Shown in pieces: positions 27,515 to 34,770 of a stretch of DNA of 64,000 nt. The number at the start of each line of letters is the position of its first letter. Position 1 is the stretch's first letter. Source of the stretch: Terrabacter tumescens (lineage in GTDB: Bacteria; Actinomycetota; Actinomycetes; Actinomycetales; Dermatophilaceae). Location of the stretch: contig NZ_BMNZ01000006.1 in assembly GCF_014646815.1 (NCBI RefSeq), positions 62,001 to 126,000 on the forward strand. Reading direction: 5' to 3'. The notes below the pieces were generated by a model. The model made no database searches. It was not told where the DNA came from and saw only the letters and a list, made by a program, of their open reading frames with translations. The translations under genes were made by a program, and so were the position numbers.

Positions 27515-28396
27515 GTGACCGACCAGACCGTGCCCGAACCGCCGTCGACCGCCGACCCGCTGAGCTCCGACCCGCTCGCGGACGACTACGGCACCGTGGT
27601 GCCTCCACCTCCGATCGGCTCCGCGATCCCGCCCGCGCCTCGGACGCCGCCGCGCCCCCTGCCCGACCCGACCACCGACCGGTTCTCGGCGTTCGACGAC
27701 CCAGCGGCGGCGCCTGCGAGCGCCTCCGGTTCCGGTGCCGCGAAGCCTGCGGGGCCGCCTGCCGGTGGCAGCAAGCCGAAGCGGCGGAGGAAGCGTAGTG
27801 GGGCTTCCCGACCCGGCCCCGCGGCGACGCCGCAGCGTGGCACGTCCGGACCCGTGAACACGCCTGTCACGCAAAAGGGTTCGCCCTCCACAGTCAGCGG
27901 CACCAAGAAGACGAAGTCGCGACTCGGCCGCGTGGTCCTGGTCGTCGTCGGAGCCCTCGTCCTGCTTCCCGTGGTCGTGGGCGTCCTGCTGAGCCGCTTC
28001 GTCGGCGACAGCGACACGAAGCGCTCCCCCGACCCGGCCGAGCGTTCGCTCGTCGCCACCGAGGTGGCCGCGTCACCCTCCACCGTGGCGGAGCTGCCCG
28101 CGACCGTCAGGACCCTGCGGGTCGAGTTCCAGGGGCTCGGGCGCACGGCCGACGTCCGCCTCTACACCCCGGAGGGCTCGAGCAACCTCGCCAACCGGAC
28201 GCTGCCGTATGCCGTCGACCTGCCCGTGAGGTCGGACGACGCCTACGTCTCGGTGTCGGCCGACGACTACGGCTACCGCGGGAGCCAGCCCATGCGTTGC
28301 ACCATCTCGGTCGGGGACACCGTGCTGGCGACGGCGGTGGGGACCAAGAGCGTCGACTGCAAGGTGACGGACGGGACCTGGCGCCGCGACCGCTGA
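27515..28396 (+). CDS. Membrane-anchored MmpS-like protein 1
   Basis: 293 residues, function unknown. An acidic then Pro/Ala-rich and finally very basic cytoplasmic tail (1-138, KPKRRRKRS) precedes one membrane span (139-163). A linker and an extracytoplasmic beta-rich domain (about 197-290) follow, starting RTLRVEFQGLGRTADVRLYT. That domain ends with Cys262 and Cys282 (RCTISVGDT...SVDCKV), exactly 20 residues apart, as in the two genes that follow. The domain resembles the MmpS fold of mycobacterial transport-accessory proteins; no MmpL partner is nearby. The GTG at 27515 has AGGGGA five bases before it. First gene of a tandem trio. Confidence 0.75.
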   Translation: MTDQTVPEPPSTADPLSSDPLADDYGTVVPPPPIGSAIPPAPRTPPRPLPDPTTDRFSAFDDPAAAPASASGSGAAKPAGPPAGGSKPKRRRKRSGASRPGPAATPQRGTSGPVNTPVTQKGSPSTVSGTKKTKSRLGRVVLVVVGALVLLPVVVGVLLSRFVGDSDTKRSPDPAERSLVATEVAASPSTVAELPATVRTLRVEFQGLGRTADVRLYTPEGSSNLANRTLPYAVDLPVRSDDAYVSVSADDYGYRGSQPMRCTISVGDTVLATAVGTKSVDCKVTDGTWRRDR

Positions 28397-28458
28397 GGGA
28401 ACGGTGTGCGGACCGGCATGGTCTGAGATGCGACGACACCAGCACCTGAGGACCTACC

Positions 28459-29406
28459 GTGGTCCCCACCCGTCGAAGCGAGGCACCGTTGTCCGACCCC
28501 GACCAGAGCCGTCCCAGCCTGCCGGACCCCCAGCGGGACCGGCACGTCGCCTTCGCCGGCGACGGCCCGGACAGCGGCCCGGACAGCGGTACGGACAGCG
28601 GTACGGACAGCGGCCCGGCCGGGCAGGACTCGCACGAGGCCGCGACGACGTCGACGCCCTCGACATGGGCCACCGCGCTCCCCGTCGCCACCACGCTGCC
28701 GCCCGAGGCGTGGGCGCCGCGATCGTCCACCCGCGAGTCCTCGTCCAGCACTCCCTCGTGGAGCCGGGACCCCGGACCCGCGCCCTCGGTCCTCACCACG
28801 CCCCCGGTCCGGCCGGAGACCGGCCGTCGCCGACCGCGCTGGCTGGCGTTCCTGATCGTGCCACCGCTGCTCATCGGCCTCGCCAACGCCCAGGACGACG
28901 GCAGCCAGACTGACGGCTGCACGATCTCCGACGAGACGGGGACCTACGACTGCGCCTCCTACGACGGGCCGGCCGGCGGCGCGAGCGGCATGGGAGCGGA
29001 GCAGGGCGTCGTCGGGGTCTGGGCCGACGACGTCACCGAGTCGACCAAGCCGCTGGCGCCGCTGCTCCAGGGCTCACCGAAGGTCTCCCCCGTGCCTGCC
29101 GACGCCACGGTCCTGCGCGTCGAGATCGTCTCGAGCACGGACGCCGTGGCGTCGCGTGGCGACTCTCCATCAGCTCCCCTGCAGACGCAGGTCGACACGA
29201 GCGCCGGCGGCATGCCGATCGACGCGTGGGACCAGGGCACCCCTCATGCGCTCGACGTGCACCTCGACGAGCGACCCACCGACCTGCAGGTCTCCGTGAC
29301 GGTCACGGCAGGATCGGGCACCGTGCAGTGCCGGGTCTATGCCGGCAGCACGCTCGTGGCCGTCGACACCTCCACCGCGACCGCCATGTGCACGCCCGAG
29401 CTCTGA
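28459..29406 (+). CDS. Membrane-anchored MmpS-like protein 2
   Basis: 315 residues, unknown function. The low-complexity Ser/Pro/Thr-rich cytoplasmic tail holds a PDSG/TDSG repeat (about 36-52). One membrane segment (about 128-144) follows. The extracytoplasmic part has an extra Cys pair (154, 165) and a C-terminal domain TVLRVEIVSSTDAV ... TVQCRVYAGSTLVAVD with Cys291 and Cys311, again 20 apart. The GTG start has GAGGA seven bases upstream; a TTG 30 bases later (LSDPDQ, resembling the start of the third copy) is an alternative. It lies 62 bp after copy 1. Homology with copies 1 and 3 is judged from topology and the Cys frame. Confidence 0.72.
   Translation: MVPTRRSEAPLSDPDQSRPSLPDPQRDRHVAFAGDGPDSGPDSGTDSGTDSGPAGQDSHEAATTSTPSTWATALPVATTLPPEAWAPRSSTRESSSSTPSWSRDPGPAPSVLTTPPVRPETGRRRPRWLAFLIVPPLLIGLANAQDDGSQTDGCTISDETGTYDCASYDGPAGGASGMGAEQGVVGVWADDVTESTKPLAPLLQGSPKVSPVPADATVLRVEIVSSTDAVASRGDSPSAPLQTQVDTSAGGMPIDAWDQGTPHALDVHLDERPTDLQVSVTVTAGSGTVQCRVYAGSTLVAVDTSTATAMCTPEL
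28564..28611 (+). repeat. Four tandem 12-bp units within MmpS-like gene 2
   Basis: GGCCCGGACAGC twice then GGTACGGACAGC twice, encoding GPDSGPDSGTDSGTDS. In frame, so copy-number change would alter tail length without frameshift. Confidence 0.85.
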
Positions 29407-29460
29407 CCACCGCGACCCTGCGACCAACCCAGCCAACGATGCACGAGACAAGGGGACCCC

Positions 29461-30474
29461 GTGTCAGACATCCCGCCGTACCAGCCGGACCCCACACGCG
29501 ACGTGACCGGCGACGCGATCGTTGACACGACCGGCGGCGCGATCGGCGACACGATGGATGGCCTTGGTGAGGTCGTCGAGGACACCACCGCGGTCGCGCC
29601 AGTCCACAGCGACGGTGCCGCGGACCCCGCCGACCTGCCCACCGCGACGTCGGCACCCGAGGGGGTGACGGCATACGACACGACGTTCGGTCTGCAGCAG
29701 GCACCGTCGCCCAGCTGGCTGCCGCAACGCGCCGGGGGCCAGGCCCCACCGCCGGGGCCGAACGTCACCGCCGCCCCCACCGTGCCGACCTCTGCCGCAG
29801 CGCGCACCGTCACGCTGCCCAGTGCGGCGAGCCGCCTGCTCGGGGGCAGGCTCCAGGCGTGGCACGTCGTCGCGGTCGTCGTCGGGCTGCTCGTGCCGAT
29901 CGGCTTCTGGGCCGCGACGGGTCTTAACGACCTCGACCCGGTGGCACGGCCCGTCGTCAGCGTCACCCGGCACCGTCCGCTCGTGACGCCGACGATCCCC
30001 CTGCCGACGATCAGCCCGGTGGTCCCGGGGCAGGGGCTCCCCCGTCCGGGCGCCACGAAGTCCCTGACCGTGCCGCCCCGCCCGTCGACGCCGGCCATGC
30101 CCCTGCAACCCACGCTGGTCACGGTCCCCGGCATCCCCGTCACGCCCGTCCCCACCAACGCCCGCAGGATCCGCTTCGAGACGTATGCCGAGAACGGCGC
30201 CCGCATCGAGGTGTCCCTCGCCAACGCCAGGCACCAGCGCGTCGACTTCCCGGTGCAGGCGGCCCCGCTCGCCTTCGAGACGCCCGTCGACCCGGGGGCG
30301 AGTAGCAGTGACTACTACAGCCTGCGGGTCCGCATCAGCGACCCGACCGGGTCTGGTGTCCGCGGAGCGGTGTCGTGCCGCGTCCTCGTCGACGGGATCG
30401 TCATCAGGACCGAGCAGGGGCAGGGCTACGCGACGTGCTCGATCAGCCCCTACTTCGACATCCGGCGACGCTGA
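29461..30474 (+). CDS. Membrane-anchored MmpS-like protein 3
   Basis: 337 residues, unknown function. The acidic cytoplasmic tail (DAIVDTTGGAIGDTMDGLGE) and Pro/Ala linker lead to one membrane span (about 133-154). A Pro/Thr-rich extracytoplasmic stalk (about 155-230) carries the C-terminal beta domain RRIRFETYAENGARIEVSLA ... GAVSCRVLVDGIVI. Cys306 and Cys326 are 20 apart, matching copies 1 and 2, and CRVLVDGIVI is the most MmpS-like stretch of the three. The GTG has AAGGGGA upstream; it lies 54 bp after copy 2. A hairpin overlapping its stop ends the cluster. Confidence 0.75.
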   Translation: MSDIPPYQPDPTRDVTGDAIVDTTGGAIGDTMDGLGEVVEDTTAVAPVHSDGAADPADLPTATSAPEGVTAYDTTFGLQQAPSPSWLPQRAGGQAPPPGPNVTAAPTVPTSAAARTVTLPSAASRLLGGRLQAWHVVAVVVGLLVPIGFWAATGLNDLDPVARPVVSVTRHRPLVTPTIPLPTISPVVPGQGLPRPGATKSLTVPPRPSTPAMPLQPTLVTVPGIPVTPVPTNARRIRFETYAENGARIEVSLANARHQRVDFPVQAAPLAFETPVDPGASSSDYYSLRVRISDPTGSGVRGAVSCRVLVDGIVIRTEQGQGYATCSISPYFDIRRR

Positions 30475-30502
30475 GGCGCCGCCCGGTCGGACGCCGCCTC
30501 AG
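30471..30502. terminator. Hairpin ending the MmpS-like cluster
   Basis: CTGAGGCG (30471-30478) and CGCCTCAG (30495-30502) around a 16-base loop, overlapping the last stop codon and facing the convergent femX gene 9 bp away. Could serve both strands. Confidence 0.6.
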
Positions 30503-30510
30503 ATGTCAGG

Positions 30511-31767
30511 TCAGATGTCGGCGGAGTCGGCGGAGGCGCGAGCAGCCTTGCGGCGCTTGTTGATCGCGATGCGTGCCGCCATCGCCCGCTCGAAGGCGAG
30601 GTGCCAGAACCGGCTGATGACGAGCTCCCGCTCGCCCACCATCTCGACGACGTCGGCGCCGGCGCCGAGCTTGAACAGGAGGAGCCCCGTCAGCGGGCTC
30701 GTGGCACCGAGCGAGGTGTTGAAGCCGCGGAAGTCGTAGGCCTCGCAGCCGGCGGCCGCAGCGTCGCGCATCGCCTGCCACTGCAGCGCGTTGGAGGCGC
30801 GCGCGTCGCGGTTGCGCTCGGTGGAGCCGCCGTAGAGGTAGGAGAACGTGCGGCCGAAACGGATCATCAGGGCCGACGCGAGCACGTCGCCGTCGACGTG
30901 GGCCTCGTAGAAGCGGGCCGACACGGCGCCGCCACCGCCGCTGCCGCCCTCGCCCCGCTCGGAGTCGAACGAGCGGGCCATGACGTCGAAGTAGGACTTG
31001 GGGCGGGGCAGGAAGTTGTCGCGCTCGGCCGACTCGACGTAGAGCGCGTGGAAGGTGTCGAGGCCCTCGGGACCGACCGTGCGCACCTGCACCCCGGCCT
31101 TCTCCGACTTCTTGACGTTGCGGCGCCACTGCTGGTTCATGCCCTTGAGCAGCTCGGCGTCGGTGCGGCCCCTCAGGTCGACGACGCAGAGCAGTCGGGG
31201 CTGGCCGACCGCGACGCCGTCGGCGCCCAGCGGGAGCCAGTGGTTGGCGTCCAGCCAGGCCTCGAGGCGGCGGGCGGCGGGGTTGTCGACGGCGGTCGGC
31301 AGGCTCGTGAAGCTGAGCAGGCCGTTCTCGACGACCTGCTTCTTGACCGGCTCACGGTCCCAGATGCGCGAGACGACGGGGTAGCCGAGACGGAGCGCGA
31401 ACGCCTTGTTGGCCTTGGCCCAGTCGACGAGCGGGTCGATCCAGGCGGCCGGGTCGGTCGACACGACGTCCCACGGCAGACCCGGGCCCTCGGGCAGGTA
31501 GGCGTAGGAGCGGGACAGGCGCGGGATGGTGCGCGAGAGCACGAGACCGGCACCGACCCGGAGGCCGGAGGCGTCGAACCAGCCGAGGTGCGTGCGACGC
31601 CACCCCGCCTTGGCGCGGCCCCAGGCCGGGGTCTGGAGGAAGCTGCCCCCGAGCGCGAGGAGCGTCTCGACGGCCTCGTCGGCGCTGATCTCGCGAACCG
31701 TCAGCGGGCCGGCGACGGGCGCGGGCGAGTCGGTCGTCGACACAGGGGCAGGGCTCTGCTCGGTCAT
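30511..31767 (-). CDS. FemX-like peptidoglycan interpeptide-bridge aminoacyltransferase
   Basis: Fem/FemX family transferase (tandem GNAT folds) that adds an amino acid from aminoacyl-tRNA to a lipid-linked peptidoglycan precursor; 418 residues. Seen motifs: FLQTPAWGRAKAGW, YAYLPEGPGLPWD, MNQQWRRNVKKSEKAGV, YVESAERDNFLPRP and the C-terminal SYLYGGSTERNRDARASNAL and YDFRGFNT, all typical. The ATG at 31767 was preferred over a GTG 9 bases upstream. With the DAP-type MurE in this window it could attach glycine to the DAP amino group, as FemX does in Streptomyces; the amino acid is an inference. Convergent with the MmpS-like cluster. Confidence 0.88.
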   Translation of the reverse strand: MTEQSPAPVSTTDSPAPVAGPLTVREISADEAVETLLALGGSFLQTPAWGRAKAGWRRTHLGWFDASGLRVGAGLVLSRTIPRLSRSYAYLPEGPGLPWDVVSTDPAAWIDPLVDWAKANKAFALRLGYPVVSRIWDREPVKKQVVENGLLSFTSLPTAVDNPAARRLEAWLDANHWLPLGADGVAVGQPRLLCVVDLRGRTDAELLKGMNQQWRRNVKKSEKAGVQVRTVGPEGLDTFHALYVESAERDNFLPRPKSYFDVMARSFDSERGEGGSGGGGAVSARFYEAHVDGDVLASALMIRFGRTFSYLYGGSTERNRDARASNALQWQAMRDAAAAGCEAYDFRGFNTSLGATSPLTGLLLFKLGAGADVVEMVGERELVISRFWHLAFERAMAARIAINKRRKAARASADSADI

Positions 31768-31791
31768 GGCGGACACCCTATCGGCGTGGGC

Positions 31792-32289
31792 TCAGTGCGC
31801 TGACCGCGCCACGTCGGCATCCGCGGCGGCGCCCGCGCGGGCCGTGCGGCGGATCCACCAGAGGCCGACGAGCGGGAGCACGAGGGGCACGTAGCCGTAG
31901 CCCTGACCGAAGTGCGACCACACGGTCTTCTCGGGGAAGGCTGCCTTGTCGGCGAGGCTCCAGGCCCCGACCGTGAGCACCCCGACGAGCTCGACCGTGA
32001 GCGCGATGGTCGCGAGGCGCACCGAGGCGCGGTCGCCGCGGGCCAGCCCGATGGTGGCCACGAGGTAGATGACGGCTGCCAGGGCCGACAGCAGGAACGG
32101 GACGGGCGCCCGGTCGAAGTACTCGACGATCTGCAGGATCGAGCGGCCGGTCGCCGCGAGCGCCAGCAGGCCGTAGACGGCCACGAGCAGGCGTCCGAAG
32201 CCGTGCCCGGTGTGCGGGCGCTCCGGGACGGCCTCCGGCGACGAGGACGAGGACGAGGACGGGGACGGGGACGGGGTCGGTTCAGGCAT
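31792..32289 (-). CDS. Small integral membrane protein
   Basis: 165 residues. A Pro/Ser-rich N-terminus (SPSPSSSSSSSPE) is followed by four predicted membrane spans (LLVAVYGLLALAATG, VPFLLSALAAVIYLVATIGL, LATIALTVELVGVLTVG, YVPLVLPLVGLWWI). SHFGQGYGYVP is a well-defined loop. No enzymatic motif is visible. The gene overlaps the preceding membrane-protein gene by 8 bp, so both are translated together and may form a pair. It is not assigned to a named family. Confidence 0.7.
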   Translation of the reverse strand: MPEPTPSPSPSSSSSSSPEAVPERPHTGHGFGRLLVAVYGLLALAATGRSILQIVEYFDRAPVPFLLSALAAVIYLVATIGLARGDRASVRLATIALTVELVGVLTVGAWSLADKAAFPEKTVWSHFGQGYGYVPLVLPLVGLWWIRRTARAGAAADADVARSAH

Positions 32290-32644
32290 TGAGGCTCCAG
32301 ACCTGTTGCAGGCGAGCGACGAGGATCGCCACGACGAGCGCGCCGCCGAGCACGACCGCCATGGCCCACTGCGTCTTCTCCTTGACGGCGATGACGACGC
32401 TGGCGGGGATGACGAGCAGCACGGTGAAGAGGTAGGCGATGAAGGTCGCCCGCTCGGCGCCGTCGGCGATGGCCGAGGCCTTGGTCAGGCCCACGACGAG
32501 CTGGACGAGCAGGGCCAGCTCGATGACGGCGCCGACGATGATGAGCGGGTCGTCGACGAGACGGCCCCGCAGGAGGTGGTGGGCGGCCAGCACGCCGAGC
32601 ACGCCGCTGGCCACGAGGAGCACGACGGTCAGGGGTTGGAGCAC
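32282..32644 (-). CDS. Small integral membrane protein, four spans
   Basis: 120 residues, almost entirely hydrophobic: LTVVLLVASGVLGVLAAHHL, LIIVGAVIELALLVQLVVGL, ATFIAYLFTVLLVIPASVVI and MAVVLGGALVVAILVA. The charged loop KASAIADGAERATF and the KEKTQWAM motif are the only distinctive parts. The start is GTG at 32644 without a strong ribosome site. Overlap with the following membrane gene suggests a two-subunit unit. Function unknown. Confidence 0.7.
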   Translation of the reverse strand: MLQPLTVVLLVASGVLGVLAAHHLLRGRLVDDPLIIVGAVIELALLVQLVVGLTKASAIADGAERATFIAYLFTVLLVIPASVVIAVKEKTQWAMAVVLGGALVVAILVARLQQVWSLNA

Positions 32645-32770
32645 GCGAGAAGCCTACGGCGTCAGCGCCGCCGTCCAGCACGCGCGTCGAGGGTCGGACC
32701 GCCCGGGCCGAGGGCGGACGTGGACGGTAGTTTCATCCGGACCACCAGCCGCCGTGCCAGAGGAGCAGCC

Positions 32771-34216
32771 GTGCCGAACCGCCCCATCGCTGTCGACCGC
32801 GCGGCCGGGGTCCTCGTGGGCGAGGCCTGCGGCGACGCCCTCGGCGTCCCCTACGAGATGGCGGCCCCACCCGTCGGCGAGGCCGTCATGAAGGGTGGCG
32901 GGCTCGGCCCGTACGACCCGGGTGAGTGGAGCGACGACACGCAGATGACCCTGTGCATCGCCCGGGTGGCGGCCCAGGGCGTCGACCTCGCCTCCGCCGA
33001 GGGGCTGGACGCCGTCGCCGAGGCGTTCACGGCGTGGCTCGACGGGGGCGCCACCGATGTCGGGACCCAGACGCGGCACGTCCTGACCGAGGCGAAGCAG
33101 CTCCCGGGCGCTCCGCACGAGCGCCTCACCCGCGCGAGCGAGGCCCTGCACGAGCGCACCGGGCTGACGGCCGGCAACGGCGCGCTCATGCGTACCTCCA
33201 TCGTCGGCATCTCGGCTCTCGGGGACCGGGAGGCCACCGCGCGGGCTGCCCGAGCCATCGCCCTGCTCACCCACGCCGACCCGCTGGCCGGCGACTCGGC
33301 CGTGCTGTGGTCCGAGGCGATCAGGGTCGCGGTCACGGAGGGCCGTCTCGACCTGGCCGCGGGCCTCGACCTCGTCAGTCCCGCCCACGTCGGCCACTGG
33401 GGTGACTGGATCGAGGCGGCGACGGGTGCCGAGCCCGGCGGGTTCGGCGACAACGGCTTCACCGTGACGGCGCTGCAGGACGCCTGGGCCGCCATCACGA
33501 CGACCGATCGTGGCGACGGCTCTGCCATGCACCTGCAGCGCGGCCTGCAGGCGGCCGTGCGCGCCGGCCACGACACCGACACCGTCGCGGCCATCGCCGG
33601 CTCGCTGCTCGGGGCGCGCTACGGCGTCTCGGCCGTGCCCACGCAGTGGCGTCGGATGGTGCACGGGTGGCCGGGGCTGCGCGCCCACGACCTCGTCGAG
33701 CTCGCGGTGTCGACATCCGGGGGCGGGCGACGGCACGGCGAGTGGCCGTCGGTCGCTTCCATGGGTGACCCGCAGATCCCCACCCTGGGCATCGCGCACC
33801 CCATCGACCCCGACATCGTGCTCGGCACCATCTCGGACCTCGGCCGGGTCCGCGAGCTCGACGTGCAGGCCATCGTCTCCCTCTGCGCGCTGGGCCTCGA
33901 CGACATCCCGGCCGCGGGCATGACCGCGCGTGACCACATCGAGTTCTGGATCAACGACGAGAGCCAGGAGGAGACGAACCCCCACCTCGACTTCGTCCTC
34001 GACGACGTGTCGTCCGCGCTACGGCAGTTCCGGGCCGAGGGCAAGCGGGTCCTCGCGCACTGCCGACACGGTGTTCAGCGCACTCCCGCCGTGGCGCTTC
34101 GGTATGCCGTCGATCTCGGTGTCGCTCCCGAGCTCGCCGAGCGCTCGATCCGGGCCGCCCTGCCGGCCATCCGCGGTGAGGGCCGCCTGTGGGAGGTCGC
34201 GGCCCACGGGGCCTGA
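32771..34216 (+). CDS. ADP-ribosylglycohydrolase fused to dual-specificity phosphatase
   Basis: 481 residues with two catalytic domains. The N-terminal part (about 5-310) is an ADP-ribosylglycohydrolase (DraG/ARH): GEACGDALGVPYE, WSDDTQMT with metal-binding Asp55-Asp56, GNGALMRTS and GHDTDTVAAIAGSLLG with Asp268 and Asp270. The C-terminal part (about 335-481) is a cysteine phosphatase with HCRHGVQRT, nucleophile Cys431 and Arg437. Such a fusion could remove ADP-ribose from proteins, nucleic acids or small molecules and also dephosphorylate the same target; neither substrate can be read. The GTG at 32771 follows GAGGAG. All key residues look intact. Confidence 0.9.
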   Translation: MPNRPIAVDRAAGVLVGEACGDALGVPYEMAAPPVGEAVMKGGGLGPYDPGEWSDDTQMTLCIARVAAQGVDLASAEGLDAVAEAFTAWLDGGATDVGTQTRHVLTEAKQLPGAPHERLTRASEALHERTGLTAGNGALMRTSIVGISALGDREATARAARAIALLTHADPLAGDSAVLWSEAIRVAVTEGRLDLAAGLDLVSPAHVGHWGDWIEAATGAEPGGFGDNGFTVTALQDAWAAITTTDRGDGSAMHLQRGLQAAVRAGHDTDTVAAIAGSLLGARYGVSAVPTQWRRMVHGWPGLRAHDLVELAVSTSGGGRRHGEWPSVASMGDPQIPTLGIAHPIDPDIVLGTISDLGRVRELDVQAIVSLCALGLDDIPAAGMTARDHIEFWINDESQEETNPHLDFVLDDVSSALRQFRAEGKRVLAHCRHGVQRTPAVALRYAVDLGVAPELAERSIRAALPAIRGEGRLWEVAAHGA

Positions 34217-34275
34217 CCGTCTCCGACGGCGCGCGCGGCCTTCTCCACGCCGGGTCGTCGCGCTAGGTTCCGGGC

Positions 34276-34749
34276 ATGGGCGATCTCGACCACCGGCAGC
34301 TCGGTGTGGACCTCTACAACGCGACGTGGGACCTGTTGGGGCGTGATGACCGGTCGGCCGAGGAGGACGACGCGATGCTCGCCCGGGCCTACGCGTCCTT
34401 CCACCACTGGGGCCAGGTCGCGGGCGTGCGCCCGGAGAACGTCGGCCGCGGCCACTGGCTGTGCTCCCGCGTGCACGCGGTGCTCGGCCACGCGGACGCG
34501 GCCGCTCACCATGCCGCGCGCTACGTCGCGATCGCGCGCGCCGGGGACGTCGCCGACTGGGACCTCGCCGCGGCCCTCGAGGCCTCCGCCCGCGCCGCTG
34601 GGGTGGGCGGGGACTTCGACGCGGCGGAGCGCTTCGAGGCGGAGGAGCGCTTCGAGGCGGAGGCCCGGCAGGTCTGCGCTGATGTCAGCGACGCCGAGGA
34701 CCGCGAGGTGGTCGAGGCCGACCTCGCCACCCTCCCCCGCCGTCCCTGA
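34276..34749 (+). CDS. Hypothetical helical protein
   Basis: 157 residues, soluble and helix-rich, not assigned to a family. It begins DLDHRQLGVDLYNATWDLLG, then YASFHHWGQVAGVRPENVGRG and AAAHHAARYVAIARAGDVAD, which together look like two or three TPR-like helical hairpins. A short duplication AERFEAEERFEAEAR lies near the C-terminus. No catalytic motif is visible. It sits between the glycohydrolase-phosphatase and the nuclease-helicase gene, convergent with the latter (21 bp gap). Confidence 0.7.
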   Translation: MGDLDHRQLGVDLYNATWDLLGRDDRSAEEDDAMLARAYASFHHWGQVAGVRPENVGRGHWLCSRVHAVLGHADAAAHHAARYVAIARAGDVADWDLAAALEASARAAGVGGDFDAAERFEAEERFEAEARQVCADVSDAEDREVVEADLATLPRRP

Positions 34750-34770
34750 TCGCGGCTGGGTCGAGCTTCA

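Noticed and set aside
28564-28611. 12-bp repeats considered as a CRISPR-like array
   Set aside because: Contiguous in-frame coding repeats without spacers.
31792-32644. Overlapping small membrane genes considered as a toxin-antitoxin pair
   Set aside because: Both are four-span membrane proteins of 120-165 residues, without toxin or antitoxin features.
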